A DNA stretch of 64,000 bases from Salinimicrobium sp035607535 (GCF_035607535.1 NZ_JAYDZX010000001.1:558001-622000), one strand, 5' to 3'; shown: positions 8,065 to 17,745, numbered from the stretch's first letter. Translations and numbers: made by a program. The notes: a model not told the origin generated them from the letters alone.

Positions 8065-9151
8065 ATCTTATGAGGTTTTTGATAACCCTCCTGTAAAAGA
8101 GTTGGATGAACTAACCGAACTTGCCTCCGTCCTTTTTGAAACTCCCGTTTCATTGATCACTATACTGGACGATAAAAGGCAGTGGTTTATATCCAGGAAA
8201 GGACTGGAACAAAAAGGAACACCTGTCGAGGACGCCTTCTGCAAACATGCGTTAAACACTCCAGATGAAGTCCTGGTGGTAAATGATGCCCTGGAGGATT
8301 CCCGTTTCAAGGAAAACAAGTTAGTAGTTGGGGAACCAAAGATCCGCTTTTATGCAGGCGCTCCTCTCACTACCAAACAAAATCACGTGTTGGGCACCTT
8401 GTGCGTGATTGACAAAAAATCAAAGAAAATAACCCGGGAACAAAAAAAAGCTCTCAAGATCCTCGCAGGGAAAGCAGTGGATATTCTGGAGACGCAGAAA
8501 GTTTTGAACAATCTCAACACGAGTGTGGAATTGAGCACACAAAGAGTCGTAAAGATAACCGAGAATATACCCATAGGTATTTTTGAATTAAGTATCAATC
8601 GCAATGGGAAAATCGAATTTTTGTTTTTAAGTAACGGGATCAAAAAGATTCATCCCAACGTGAATGTTGAAGAGTGGCTTGATGATCCTAACCTCGGCTT
8701 CGATGTGGTACATCCCGAGGATCGGGGATCCCTTAAAGCCAGCTTGAGAGATGCCGTAATAAAGAACAAAAAACTTCACCACGAATATAGAGTTCTTAGT
8801 GAATCGGGTGTTCGCTGGCATGCTGTAACCGGAAAACCTGAAAAAGCGAAAAATGGAGAGATGAGGATCTACGGCTCCTTTACAGATGTGACACATCACT
8901 ATGAGTATGAATCTGCACTGGAGCAAATATCCTTTGATATTTCCCACGTGTTGCGCAGACCGGTGACCTCTATGCTGGGTATTACCACTTTATTGGAATA
9001 TGAAAAGGAATTATCTGCTGCAAAGCTCAGGGAATACTCCCGCAGTTTAAGAACAGTTGCCAGCGAGCTGGAGGACTTTACCCAAAAGCTCAACAAAATA
9101 TATTCAGAAAAAAAGGTAAAAATAGGTAGTTACAAAGCGCAGGAGAACTAA
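8033..9151 (+). CDS. GAF-PAS sensor protein with a histidine-kinase dimerisation region but no ATPase domain
   Basis: 372 residues, predicted cytoplasmic. Residues about 15-155 form a GAF domain (DELTELASVLFETPVSLIT ... FYAGAPL ... LGTLCVIDK), and about 170-290 a PAS_3-type domain (VVHPEDRGSLKASLRDA, HHEYRVLSESGVRWHAV, GSFTDVTHHYEYE). The end carries an H-box-like helix, ISFDISHVLRRPVTSMLG, followed by a second helix, but the protein stops before any N, G1 or G2 box. It therefore cannot bind ATP by itself. It may be a phosphotransfer or regulatory partner of the overlapping upstream receiver and of other kinases. No frameshift is seen downstream that would restore a catalytic domain. Confidence 0.88.
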   Translation: MSKNSRLEEVRSYEVFDNPPVKELDELTELASVLFETPVSLITILDDKRQWFISRKGLEQKGTPVEDAFCKHALNTPDEVLVVNDALEDSRFKENKLVVGEPKIRFYAGAPLTTKQNHVLGTLCVIDKKSKKITREQKKALKILAGKAVDILETQKVLNNLNTSVELSTQRVVKITENIPIGIFELSINRNGKIEFLFLSNGIKKIHPNVNVEEWLDDPNLGFDVVHPEDRGSLKASLRDAVIKNKKLHHEYRVLSESGVRWHAVTGKPEKAKNGEMRIYGSFTDVTHHYEYESALEQISFDISHVLRRPVTSMLGITTLLEYEKELSAAKLREYSRSLRTVASELEDFTQKLNKIYSEKKVKIGSYKAQEN

Positions 9152-9340
9152 CAGCAAGTATTCTAAAGAGGTGAAACTATAGACCTATAGATGACCACAG
9201 ATAATAAATTAAAAGAATGAGACAGTTTTTTTTGTGATGATGGATATAAACTACAATTTTAGATATCTTTAAATCTTCACACTGACCAATTACAAATACG
9301 GGCAGCCGAAATTTTTACTGACACTATAAACTTCTTTTAC

Positions 9341-9748
9341 ATGAACCACAACCTACTCCCCTATTTCTGGAAAAAGATAGCCCTGGGAATTTTTGTGCTC
9401 ACCATTACCATCTGGTTCATCAACGCAGCAAACCCGGATCTTATCGATCTTAATGCATTTAAAGTTAGCTGGTCATTGAAGATGGGGCTCCTCATTTCGC
9501 TGTTGCTTTTTGTTGCCTCAAAAGAAAAAACGGAGACCCAAAGATATTCCAGGCTTAGGCTGGATAGTCTTTTTGGAGCAATGATAGCAGGAGGAATTTA
9601 TCTTATAGTAGAATTTGTCATGGAGATCCTGTTCCAGGGAGAAAGTGCAGCAAGGACCGGCGGCTATAAGCTCATGATGATCATGCTCGTGTTATATGCC
9701 TTGAGCTTTTACATTAAAAAGAAAAAATTTTCAAGAATCCAGAATTAG
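9341..9748 (+). CDS. uncharacterised integral membrane protein
   Basis: 135 residues with four predicted membrane segments: IALGIFVLTITIWFI near the N-terminus, SLKMGLLISLLLFVAS, LFGAMIAGGIYLIVEFVMEIL and LMMIMLVLYALSFYI, ending in a basic tail KKKKFSRIQN. Charged loops such as SKEKTETQRYSRLRLD lie between segments 2 and 3. No catalytic motif or known family is recognised. It stands alone between the signalling genes and a small lipoprotein gene 34 bp downstream, with which it may be co-transcribed. Confidence 0.75.
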   Translation: MNHNLLPYFWKKIALGIFVLTITIWFINAANPDLIDLNAFKVSWSLKMGLLISLLLFVASKEKTETQRYSRLRLDSLFGAMIAGGIYLIVEFVMEILFQGESAARTGGYKLMMIMLVLYALSFYIKKKKFSRIQN

Positions 9749-9782
9749 AATACTATCTCCCGGCCCCCACTTACACCTACTT

Positions 9783-10223
9783 ATGAAAAAACTACTACTA
9801 CTCCCCTTCCTCCTCCTTTTATTTTCCTGCTCTTCTGAAGATGCTCCCAATGATCCCATAGTAGGTCACTGGCAGTTAAACAGTCGTATCTCCTTTCCGG
9901 AAAATGCCCAACCGGTAGAGAATGAAGTGCCCGAATGCTATAAACAAGAAACCCGCACCTTTAAAAATAACGGGGAACTTTATTCGGTGCACTACTATAT
10001 GAACGAGATCATGGAGTGTAAACTGAACGAAAGTGCCACCAGAACCTACAAATGGACCAAAGTTTCTGAAGAGATCTACAACCTGAAGAGCACCTCGCCC
10101 GAGGGAAGAGACATCAGGTTTAGCTTTCCCGACAAAAACACCATGTGGATGTACGACAGCGGCCCATATGAGGTGGATGGCGTAAAATATTCAGCAGATG
10201 TTGAGGTGTATAAAAGAAAGTAA
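9783..10223 (+). CDS. lipocalin-like lipoprotein
   Basis: 146 residues beginning MKKLLLLPFLLLLFSC, a textbook lipoprotein signal with lipobox LFSC. The mature protein opens with DPIVGHWQLNS and continues with beta-rich stretches (RTFKNNGELYSVHYY, RTYKWTKVSEEIYNLKS), the pattern of lipocalin-like/DUF4923-type lipoproteins common in Bacteroidetes (GxWxL motif near the mature N-terminus). It is probably anchored in the outer membrane or at the periplasmic face. Ligand unknown. It follows the membrane protein gene by 34 bp. Confidence 0.75.
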   Translation: MKKLLLLPFLLLLFSCSSEDAPNDPIVGHWQLNSRISFPENAQPVENEVPECYKQETRTFKNNGELYSVHYYMNEIMECKLNESATRTYKWTKVSEEIYNLKSTSPEGRDIRFSFPDKNTMWMYDSGPYEVDGVKYSADVEVYKRK

Positions 10224-10342
10224 AACCCGAGGATCTTCAGTTTTGAACCTTTTAAAACGCCACAAAAATAATGGCGGAGTTGCGGAAAATTAGCACGGAG
10301 AGTTGGAATGAACTCCAAAAGAAATGCCTTTAATTCCCTCCC

Positions 10343-11269
10343 ATGAGAAAGATAATCTTTTGGATCCTACTGATTGGAACAGGTATTTTTTCCATTATGC
10401 CGCATCTGCTGCCGGGATATTGGTTAGGAGATATCTTTTCTCATTTTAAACTACAGTATCTCCTGTTTCTGCTCCTGCTGCTGCCTGCCGGTCTTGTTCT
10501 GTTCAGAAAAAAGTTGGTGCCGCTTATCCCGGTTCTGTTGCTTCTGTTGTGGAATGCCCGGTTCATTCTACCACTGTACCTTGAAGGCCCCATTCAAGAA
10601 GAGGCTTCGGGCGGCGGGATTTCCATTCTTGCCATAAACCTGCTTGCTTCCAATACCAATTACGCGGAAGCTCTAGGCCTTATTGCTGAAAAAAATCCCG
10701 ACGTCGTCATTTTGTTAGAGGTGAGTCCCCAATGGGAAGAGCAGCTTGAGGTCCTGACAGTTGATTTTCCGTTCCATCACCTGCTGCCGCAGAAGAACAA
10801 CTTCGGAATAGGCATTTTGAGTAAAAACCCGGTGAAAACAGAAGTCAGTCATTTTAACAGAGATTTTCCGCCTTCTTTGCACAGCAAGCTTGAGATCGAT
10901 GGGCATTTGGTTTCCATTTTGGCTACCCATCCGGTTCCTCCTGTGGGCCAGGCCGCCTTTGAATTGAGGAATGAACAGCTGCAGGCAATTGAGGAACTGA
11001 GCGCTACGCAAGCCGGAAACTTCATAGTGGTGGGCGATCTTAATACCTCCTCCTACTCTACCCATTTCCAGAACCTGCTGCTGAAGGGAGAACTCCGGGA
11101 TTCCCGCAAAGGTTCTGGGATTGCCGCTACCTGGCCTGCAGATCTTCCTTTTATGAGAACCACCCTCGATCATTTCCTGCTGAAGGGGTCAATGAAAGTT
11201 CTTAAAAGAACAACAGAAAGGGATATCGGTTCAGACCACCTGCCCATCTTTATCAGGTTGGGATTTTAG
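10343..11269 (+). CDS. membrane-anchored endonuclease/exonuclease/phosphatase (EEP) family protein
   Basis: 308 residues. Three hydrophobic segments fill residues 1-80 (IIFWILLIGTGIFSIM, YLLFLLLLLPAGLVLF, LIPVLLLLLWNARFIL), followed by the EEP fold: ISILAINLLASN (metal-binding Asn), PDVVILLEVS (catalytic Glu), VSILATHPVPP (His), IVVGDLNTSSYS (Asp and Asn) and the terminal GSDHLPIF with the catalytic Asp-His. The catalytic domain would lie on the periplasmic side if both termini follow the usual topology. The family covers nucleases, phosphodiesterases and phosphatases, so the substrate cannot be called. It is transcribed alone. Confidence 0.88.
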   Translation: MRKIIFWILLIGTGIFSIMPHLLPGYWLGDIFSHFKLQYLLFLLLLLPAGLVLFRKKLVPLIPVLLLLLWNARFILPLYLEGPIQEEASGGGISILAINLLASNTNYAEALGLIAEKNPDVVILLEVSPQWEEQLEVLTVDFPFHHLLPQKNNFGIGILSKNPVKTEVSHFNRDFPPSLHSKLEIDGHLVSILATHPVPPVGQAAFELRNEQLQAIEELSATQAGNFIVVGDLNTSSYSTHFQNLLLKGELRDSRKGSGIAATWPADLPFMRTTLDHFLLKGSMKVLKRTTERDIGSDHLPIFIRLGF

Positions 11270-11293
11270 TAACTTCAGTGTAAATTACTCCTC

Positions 11294-11308
11294 AAAAATG
11301 CCATTTTT
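11294..11308. repeat. 15-bp near-palindrome AAAAATGCCATTTTT
   Basis: A short palindrome just after the EEP gene. The same core recurs at 27426-27440 and, with one change, at 31405-31419. Too short to be a strong terminator; see the separate observation. Confidence 0.5.
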
Positions 11309-11483
11309 AAGCCTTCATGTAACAGGATTTTCTGAAAAGACTTCTGGCAAACGGTGAGTATTCTCCGTCCTATGTCCACAACTTAGACCCGCCGTTAATT
11401 TTATTCATGAAGCAAAAATGTGGTGACAATCAATTAAATAAAATACTACTTTAGCTGCTTTAACAAATTAGGTCCTGTCATAA

Positions 11484-14210
11484 ATGGATGTAAAAACCAG
11501 GTTTTTTAAGCTGCTCGGGGCAGACGAAAAGCTGTTTGACTTTGTTCAGGAGGAAGCGCTGGATGGTCTGTGGTTTTGGGATCTTGAAAACCGGAACCAA
11601 TTATATATCTCCCCAAAACTTCTAAAGATCCTGGGCTATACCATCCAACCCCCCGGTTGGGAAAATATTATTGACAGGGAGGAACTGGAGATCGCATTAG
11701 AAAATCACACTTCAGAAAATGCGGCACCCCATAGCCCTTTAGATCAAAGCCTAAAGCTAAAAGCCTTTGATGGTGCAGCTTCGGAACTTGGCTGCAAAAC
11801 TCTTATAATATTTGGGAAAGACAGAAAGCCTGTGGGTATGTTGGGAGCTTATAATGAGATCATCAAGCTTGCTGCTAAGGAAAAAGAACTTTTTGAGGCA
11901 AAGGAAAAAGCCGAGAAAAGTGAAATGCGGTATCGTACCCTCTTTGAAAATATGAATACGGGATTTGTCCTTTTTGAGGTGGTTAAGAACCGGAAGGATG
12001 AACCCGTTGATCTTTTGATTCTTGCAGCAAATAAAAGGTTTGAAGAAACCACCGGCCTTAATTTAAGGGCTGCCGTGGGAAGTCATCTCTCAAAGGCCTT
12101 ACCGGGAATAGAAAATGATGAAGCAGATTGGATTGGCACCTATTCCAGAGTGGCAATGACCGGCAAACCAATTCGGTACGAGCAAAGCTCTGAATTCTTA
12201 GGAGTTCACTATTCCATCTCTGCCTTTCCTGCTGAACCCGGTCAATGTGCCGTTACCTTTCTTGATATCACTGAAAGAAAACAGGCAGAAAAACTTCTTG
12301 CCGAAAGTGAAGAAAGACTAAGGCTGGCCACAGAACAGTCTGATGTGGCGGTTTGGGAGTATGATTTTGTGAGTCACTCCATTACCCGCTCCGGCAACCA
12401 CGACAAGTTATATGGGCTGGAATGGCAGACAAAATGGGATATGAATACTTTTTTAGAGGCTACGCATCCCGAGGACCGGGAACTTTCAGAGCAGCACATT
12501 ATGGGATCGGTGAACCCCGGAGGACCGGATAATTACAGTTTTAATTTTCGGGTAATTTATCCGGATCAAACCGTAAGATGGCTGGCAGCTAACGGAAAGG
12601 TGATCCAAAGGGATGAGAAAGGCGTTGGAGTACGTTTGCGGGGTACACTGGCCGATATTACCGAAGTAAAAGAAACCGAACTGGCTCTTAGGGAAAGTGA
12701 GCTCCGCTTTAGAATGGCCATCAAACATGCCCCTTTTCCTATCCTTATCCATGCCGAAGACGGGCAGGTGATCAAGGTGAATTCCTCCTGGACCCGGTTG
12801 ACAGGATATAAGGAACGGGATATCCCCACCATCGCCAGGTGGACGAAGAAGGCCTATGGAACTGAGAAAAAAACAATTAAAAAATATATCGAGGGGCTGT
12901 ACACGTTAAATGCTCCAAAGGCTGAGGGAGAATATAAAATAAGAACAAAATCTGGCGAATACCGCATCTGGGAATTTAGTTCGGGCCCTATCGGGGAACT
13001 GCCCGATGGACGCAGACTCGTTATAAGCATGGCAATGGATGTGACAGAACGAAAAAAGGCCGAGCTGGATTTGTTCGACACCTCCCAACTACTAAAGACT
13101 TCACAGGAGATCGCCCACCTGGGAAGCTTTGAATATAAAACTGCCGACGGTTCTATGGTGTGGTCTGAAGAAGAATACCGCATTTATGGTTTGGACCCGG
13201 CTTCTCCTGCTCCGGATCTTAGTGAATTACTACAAAAGTTTATTCATCCGGCAGATAGAATACTATTCGAAAAAACCTTTACCACCGCTATGCAAAACCA
13301 TGAGGATTTTGCACTGGAACATCGAATTATAAGACCCGATAACGGTATTCGCTGGGTGTACAGCAAAGCCCATCCCACTTTCAAAGAACAGGGAATTCTT
13401 CTTGCCTATGTTGGAGCGACCCTTGATATAACCGAAAGAAAACAACTCCAGGAGGACCTGGAAAAATTAAATGCAGAACTTGAGCAGAAGGTGAAGCAGC
13501 GTACCCTTCTCCTCGAAGCGTCAAATAAGGAGCTCGAAGCCTTCAGTTACTCGGTTTCCCACGATCTGCGGGCTCCCCTGCGGCACATCAACGGGTATGT
13601 CGACCTCCTAAACAGGCGATACTATAAGGACCTGCCTGAAAAAGCCCAACATTACCTCCAAATCATTTCAGCAGCTTCAAGTAAAATGGGCAGCTTGATA
13701 GATGACTTACTGGAATATTCAAAGACCGGCCGTACAGAGGTGAGAAAAGCAGAAATAGACCTAAATGTGCTTCTTAAGGAAATCAAGGAGGAACTGGGAA
13801 TTGAGGAGAAAAAAGAAAGGGTTTTGTGGGAAGTACAAAAGTTACCAAAGGTCTTTGGGGATGCTTCCCTTCTAAAACTGGTTTGGAGGAACCTGCTGGA
13901 AAATGCTCTGAAATATTCGGGCAAAAAAGTAATTTCCAAAATTTCAGTGAGTTATGTGGAGGAAGAGGAATATTTTGTATTTTCAATACAGGATAACGGC
14001 GTTGGGTTTGACATGAAATACGCTCAAAAATTGTTTGGAGTATTTCAAAGACTTCATTCCCAGGCCGATTTTGAAGGTACCGGAATTGGATTGGCAAATG
14101 TTCAACGAATCATTCAAAAACATTCAGGACGTGTATGGGCTGAAGCCGAAGTTGGAAAAGGAGCAGTTTTTCACTTCAGTTTACCTAAGCATCAGAAGGA
14201 AATAGCATGA
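11484..14210 (+). CDS. multi-PAS sensor histidine kinase
   Basis: 908 residues, no membrane segment, so a cytoplasmic sensor. Five PAS-type domains lie at about 20-130, 148-268, 280-400, 405-525 and 530-655, several closing with the DITERK-type PAC ending. A coiled coil (LEKLNAELEQKVKQRTLLLEA, split around 660-680) leads to HisKA with phospho-acceptor His693 in SVSHDLRAPLRHI. The ATPase domain follows with N-box NLLENALKYSG, G1 DNGVGFD and G2 GTGIGLANV. The DLRAPLRHI H-box is the phytochrome/Rcp type. It overlaps the downstream receiver gene by ATGA, so the two are translationally coupled and the receiver is its likely partner. Confidence 0.95.
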   Translation: MDVKTRFFKLLGADEKLFDFVQEEALDGLWFWDLENRNQLYISPKLLKILGYTIQPPGWENIIDREELEIALENHTSENAAPHSPLDQSLKLKAFDGAASELGCKTLIIFGKDRKPVGMLGAYNEIIKLAAKEKELFEAKEKAEKSEMRYRTLFENMNTGFVLFEVVKNRKDEPVDLLILAANKRFEETTGLNLRAAVGSHLSKALPGIENDEADWIGTYSRVAMTGKPIRYEQSSEFLGVHYSISAFPAEPGQCAVTFLDITERKQAEKLLAESEERLRLATEQSDVAVWEYDFVSHSITRSGNHDKLYGLEWQTKWDMNTFLEATHPEDRELSEQHIMGSVNPGGPDNYSFNFRVIYPDQTVRWLAANGKVIQRDEKGVGVRLRGTLADITEVKETELALRESELRFRMAIKHAPFPILIHAEDGQVIKVNSSWTRLTGYKERDIPTIARWTKKAYGTEKKTIKKYIEGLYTLNAPKAEGEYKIRTKSGEYRIWEFSSGPIGELPDGRRLVISMAMDVTERKKAELDLFDTSQLLKTSQEIAHLGSFEYKTADGSMVWSEEEYRIYGLDPASPAPDLSELLQKFIHPADRILFEKTFTTAMQNHEDFALEHRIIRPDNGIRWVYSKAHPTFKEQGILLAYVGATLDITERKQLQEDLEKLNAELEQKVKQRTLLLEASNKELEAFSYSVSHDLRAPLRHINGYVDLLNRRYYKDLPEKAQHYLQIISAASSKMGSLIDDLLEYSKTGRTEVRKAEIDLNVLLKEIKEELGIEEKKERVLWEVQKLPKVFGDASLLKLVWRNLLENALKYSGKKVISKISVSYVEEEEYFVFSIQDNGVGFDMKYAQKLFGVFQRLHSQADFEGTGIGLANVQRIIQKHSGRVWAEAEVGKGAVFHFSLPKHQKEIA

Positions 14211-14647
14211 ATAAACTGAGGACAATTTTACTTGTTGAAGATAATGAACAGGATGTAGAGCTTACCATTGAGGCACTGACTGAGTATAATCTTGCCAATA
14301 ATATAGTAACAGTTGGTGACGGGGTGGAAGCTTTGGAGTATCTAAGGTATGAAGGTAAATTTGAGAACCGTTCCAAGAGTGATCCGGCAGTGATCCTACT
14401 CGATATTAAAATGCCACGAATGGATGGACTTGAAGTTTTGGAAACCATCAAGACCGATGAGAAATTAAAAAATATCCCTGTGGTCATGTTAACTTCGTCC
14501 CGTGAGAATCCAGATTTAAAAAGATGTTATGACCTGGGGGTGAATGCGTATGTTGTTAAACCCGTTGATTTTAAAGAATTTATGGTAGCAGTGAAGCAAA
14601 TTGGTGTTTTTTGGGCAATAATCAACGAACAACCACCACGAAATTGA
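14207..14647 (+). CDS. Rcp1-like single-domain response regulator
   Basis: 146 residues, receiver only. Acidic patch E11-D12, phosphoacceptor Asp66 in VILLDIKMPRMDGLEVL, VVMLTSSRENPDL, and Lys in AYVVKPVDFKEF. The insertion EYLRYEGKFENRSKSDP between alpha2 and beta3 is typical of Rcp1-type receivers that serve phytochrome-like kinases. It overlaps the 5-PAS kinase start-stop (ATGA) and its end overlaps or abuts the hybrid kinase gene, so three signalling genes form one tightly coupled operon. Confidence 0.93.
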   Translation: MNKLRTILLVEDNEQDVELTIEALTEYNLANNIVTVGDGVEALEYLRYEGKFENRSKSDPAVILLDIKMPRMDGLEVLETIKTDEKLKNIPVVMLTSSRENPDLKRCYDLGVNAYVVKPVDFKEFMVAVKQIGVFWAIINEQPPRN

Positions 14648-17340
14648 ATACAGATAGATTGACGAGCAACCCGGAATCTTTCCTGAGGGTGCTCATTCTC
14701 GAAGATTCATATCTCGATCTCGAATTATTAACAGAATATTTAAAAGATGCCGGTTATCAACTTCAGGTCACCCATGTTGAAGTTGAACCGGCTTTTAGAG
14801 AAGCGCTTACAAGTAAGGAGTTTGATATCATTCTCTCTGATTACAGGCTTCCCGGGTTCGATGCATTCGGGGCGCTTGAGATAAGCCTCGAGCTCTGTCC
14901 CGAATTGCCGTTTATTTGTATCTCCGGCTCCATTGGAGAAGAAACTGCAATTGAACTACTCAAGAAAGGAGCAGTAGATTACGTGCTCAAGGATCGTTTG
15001 GGTAGGCTACCCTTTGCAGTAAAACGGGCTCTACAGGAAGTAGAAGAGAAGGCAAAAAGGATCAAGGCTCATGAAGATCTTAAGGAGAGCGAAAAGCGGT
15101 TTAGACAGGTCGCCGAAACTGCACAGGAATGGATATGGGAAATTGATGCCGACGGTCTTTACACCTACTCCAGCCCAGTCGTGGAGTCCATTTTAGGTTA
15201 TAGGGTTGATGAGGTGGTGGGTAAAAAATATTTTTACGATCTGTATCCCGCAGAAAGAAGGGAAGATTTAAAAAGATCTTTTTTTTCACTTATCTCGAAA
15301 AAATTAAGCTTCAACAATGTTGTCAATGAACATCTGCACAAAAACGGACAGGTTGTATACCTATCTTCCAGTGGCAGCCCTGTCTTTAACAAGGACGGAA
15401 AACTGACCGGATATCGCGGTGCAGATGAAGACATCACAGAACGCAAAAGGGCCGAAGAATTACTGAAGCTAAGTGAAAAGAAATTCCGCCAGATCTTTCA
15501 CAATCACTCGGCTGTTAAATTCATTGTTGACCCCGGCACAAAAGAAATAGTTGAGGCTAACAAGGCGGCAGCAGCATTTTACGGCTGGTCACTGGAAACA
15601 TTACAATCTATGAGTATCGACCAGCTGGCGGTTGTGGAACCCGAAGATGATCACCTGCCCGAACTTCCTCAGTCAAAAAACAGCTACGAACGGAAGCATC
15701 GCAAAGCAGATGGAAGTCTCGTAGATGTCAAGATCTTTAGCAGTAATATTGATCTTGAAGGGCAAGAACTGGTTCACTATGTCATACACGACATTTCTGA
15801 AAGAAAACGGGCCGAAGCCAAGCTTAAGCTGTTGAACAGGGCTGTAGAAGCAAGTTCCGTTTCTGTGATCATTACCGATCCCAAAGGAGATATCAACTAC
15901 GTTAATCCCTATTTTACCAGGACTACAGGCTACTCCTGGGAAGAATCGGTTGGCAAAAATCCCCGGTTCCTCAGCTCGGGTCATCATTCGAAAGCCTTTT
16001 ATGCCAATATCTGGAATACCATAAAATCTGGGAAAGACTGGACAGGGGAGTTTCAAAACAGGAAAAAGAATGGAGAAATATTTTGGGAATACACTGTCAT
16101 TTCGCCCATCCTGAACAACCGCGGAAAAGTCACCAATTTTGTGGCGATAAAGGAGGATATAACTGAAAGAAAAAAGATTGTTCGGGAGTTGATAATTGCA
16201 AAAGAAAAGGCTGAAGAAAGTGATAAACTAAAAACAGCTTTTATAAACAATATCTCTCACGAGATTAGAACTCCTCTTAACGGGATCCTTGGCCTGGGGC
16301 ATATGATGTCTGAACATGAAATGTCCCTGGAAAATCGAAAAAAATACTACAAGCTCATCAAAAAATCCAGTGATCGCCTGCTGGACACGATAACAGATTA
16401 CATGGATATGGCAATGATCGTATCCAAAACCTTAAAACCAGGCAAATCCAATTTTCTATTAGCCCCTGTTTATGAAAAGATAGCAGAGAGAGCCAAAAAG
16501 CTTAGTGCAGGAAAGAACATTCTCTTCAAAACAGATGTCCCTAAAGGCAATACTAGGGTTTTCCTGAATTCCGATCCCGAACTGGTGGAGAAGATCCTTA
16601 ACAAACTCGTTGATAACGCAATAAAATTCACCACAGAAGGAATCGTCACATTTGGATATAATACTACAGAGAAGCATGTGACATTTTTTGTCGAAGATAC
16701 AGGAAGAGGTATAGACCCGGAAAAGCTCCATTTAATTTTTGACATGTTTAGCCAGGAAGATGTTACAATGACAAGGGAATTTGAAGGAAGTGGTCTTGGA
16801 CTTTCCATAGCAAAGTCATTGGCGACCATTGTAGGCGGTGCAATAGAAGCCACCTCTCAAAAAGGGGTGGGATCAAGATTCACCTTCACTATTCCCCGTG
16901 AAGGAGCGACAAAAGTAGCAGGGGGCAAAGAGGCTTTATATTCAGCCAACAAGACCAAACCCCTCATTTTGATCGTAGAAGATGACAAATTGAATTACCT
17001 CTTTTTGAAATCCATTCTCGATTCTGGGGGTTATGATCACCTTCGTGCTGTAAACGGCCTGGAAGCTGTGGATCTTTGTAAAAACAATTTGGACATTAGT
17101 TTGGTATTGATGGATATTCAAATGCCTGTAATGAATGGGATCGAAGCCACCAGACAGATCCGTCAATTCCAGCCACACGTGCCAATTATAGCCACTACTG
17201 CATACACCGAAACCTGGAATAGAAATAGCTTCTTCCAGGCAGGTTGTACCGAATATCTTCCTAAACCTGTGAACAGGAAGCGTCTCCTTTTTCTTGTAGA
17301 AAAATATGACCTGAGTATAACATCTAAAAAAGTATGTTAA
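14644..17340 (+). CDS. hybrid sensor kinase: receiver, three PAS, HisKA, ATPase, receiver
   Basis: No ATG lies near the beginning. TTG 14644 is chosen because it makes a 4-base overlap with the upstream stop (TTGA), like the ATGA used between the two preceding genes; TTG 14611 and TTG 14659 are alternatives. From 14644 the protein has 898 residues: an N-terminal receiver (about 15-135, IILSDYRLPGFD), PAS domains at about 155-270, 280-395 and 405-520, HisKA with His539 in NNISHEIRTPLNGILG, N-box LVDNAIKF, G1 DTGRGID, G2 GSGLGLSIAKS, and a C-terminal receiver (about 775-890, LVLMDIQMPVMNG, PKPVNRK). No membrane segment. It can relay phosphate internally and probably accepts from, or competes with, the coupled receiver. 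Confidence 0.93.
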   Translation: MNTDRLTSNPESFLRVLILEDSYLDLELLTEYLKDAGYQLQVTHVEVEPAFREALTSKEFDIILSDYRLPGFDAFGALEISLELCPELPFICISGSIGEETAIELLKKGAVDYVLKDRLGRLPFAVKRALQEVEEKAKRIKAHEDLKESEKRFRQVAETAQEWIWEIDADGLYTYSSPVVESILGYRVDEVVGKKYFYDLYPAERREDLKRSFFSLISKKLSFNNVVNEHLHKNGQVVYLSSSGSPVFNKDGKLTGYRGADEDITERKRAEELLKLSEKKFRQIFHNHSAVKFIVDPGTKEIVEANKAAAAFYGWSLETLQSMSIDQLAVVEPEDDHLPELPQSKNSYERKHRKADGSLVDVKIFSSNIDLEGQELVHYVIHDISERKRAEAKLKLLNRAVEASSVSVIITDPKGDINYVNPYFTRTTGYSWEESVGKNPRFLSSGHHSKAFYANIWNTIKSGKDWTGEFQNRKKNGEIFWEYTVISPILNNRGKVTNFVAIKEDITERKKIVRELIIAKEKAEESDKLKTAFINNISHEIRTPLNGILGLGHMMSEHEMSLENRKKYYKLIKKSSDRLLDTITDYMDMAMIVSKTLKPGKSNFLLAPVYEKIAERAKKLSAGKNILFKTDVPKGNTRVFLNSDPELVEKILNKLVDNAIKFTTEGIVTFGYNTTEKHVTFFVEDTGRGIDPEKLHLIFDMFSQEDVTMTREFEGSGLGLSIAKSLATIVGGAIEATSQKGVGSRFTFTIPREGATKVAGGKEALYSANKTKPLILIVEDDKLNYLFLKSILDSGGYDHLRAVNGLEAVDLCKNNLDISLVLMDIQMPVMNGIEATRQIRQFQPHVPIIATTAYTETWNRNSFFQAGCTEYLPKPVNRKRLLFLVEKYDLSITSKKVC

Positions 17341-17658
17341 GATCCATTTTTTAAAGCTGCAGGAAAGGAAATTCTTAAAAAGCGGAATGAACAAATCATC
17401 TGAAGTCTGTACTTTCGTTAGGTCATTTTTTGATTCTCTTCGTTTCGTGATCCATAGCTACGGAAACCGGAAAATTTATGAAATATGATTTAGGTCATAT
17501 TTCTTCTGCTACTGCTCATCGACCTTTATCTTCTGATAAACAATGAATTGTGAGCTCCGGTATCGATAGTAAGCTGTTAAAAATACAGGTTTAGAAATTC
17601 GTAGTGATATTTTTGAACCTGCATGTTTACAACAGTCCGGCTTTTAATTTTCCTAAGG
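17341..17658. other. gene-free spacer after the hybrid kinase gene
   Basis: AT-rich. I see no open frame with protein-like composition, no tRNA, no strong hairpin with a T-run, and no repeat shared with the rest of the window. Confidence 0.4.
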
Positions 17659-17745
17659 ATGATAAAAATAACTGATCCCCTGTCCCCCAAAGACCGACTC
17701 GTGTTCCTGATTTTTCTTGCTGCCATAGTTGTTCTTGTATATTAG
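17659..17745 (+). CDS. possible 28-aa single-span membrane peptide
   Basis: A frame of 28 codons, MIKITDPLSPKDRLVFLIF continuing to a hydrophobic LAAIVVLVY end. It has a short charged head and one membrane-length hydrophobic stretch. A terminator-like hairpin lies 50 bp downstream, which would make a self-contained small transcription unit. It is short enough to be chance; nothing else supports it. Confidence 0.25.
   Translation: MIKITDPLSPKDRLVFLIFLAAIVVLVY

Noticed and set aside
8033..9151. GAF/PAS gene as a truncated kinase with the ATPase lost by frameshift
   Set aside because: I scanned the downstream 190 bp for N, G1 or G2 box remnants in any frame and saw none; the gene ends cleanly.
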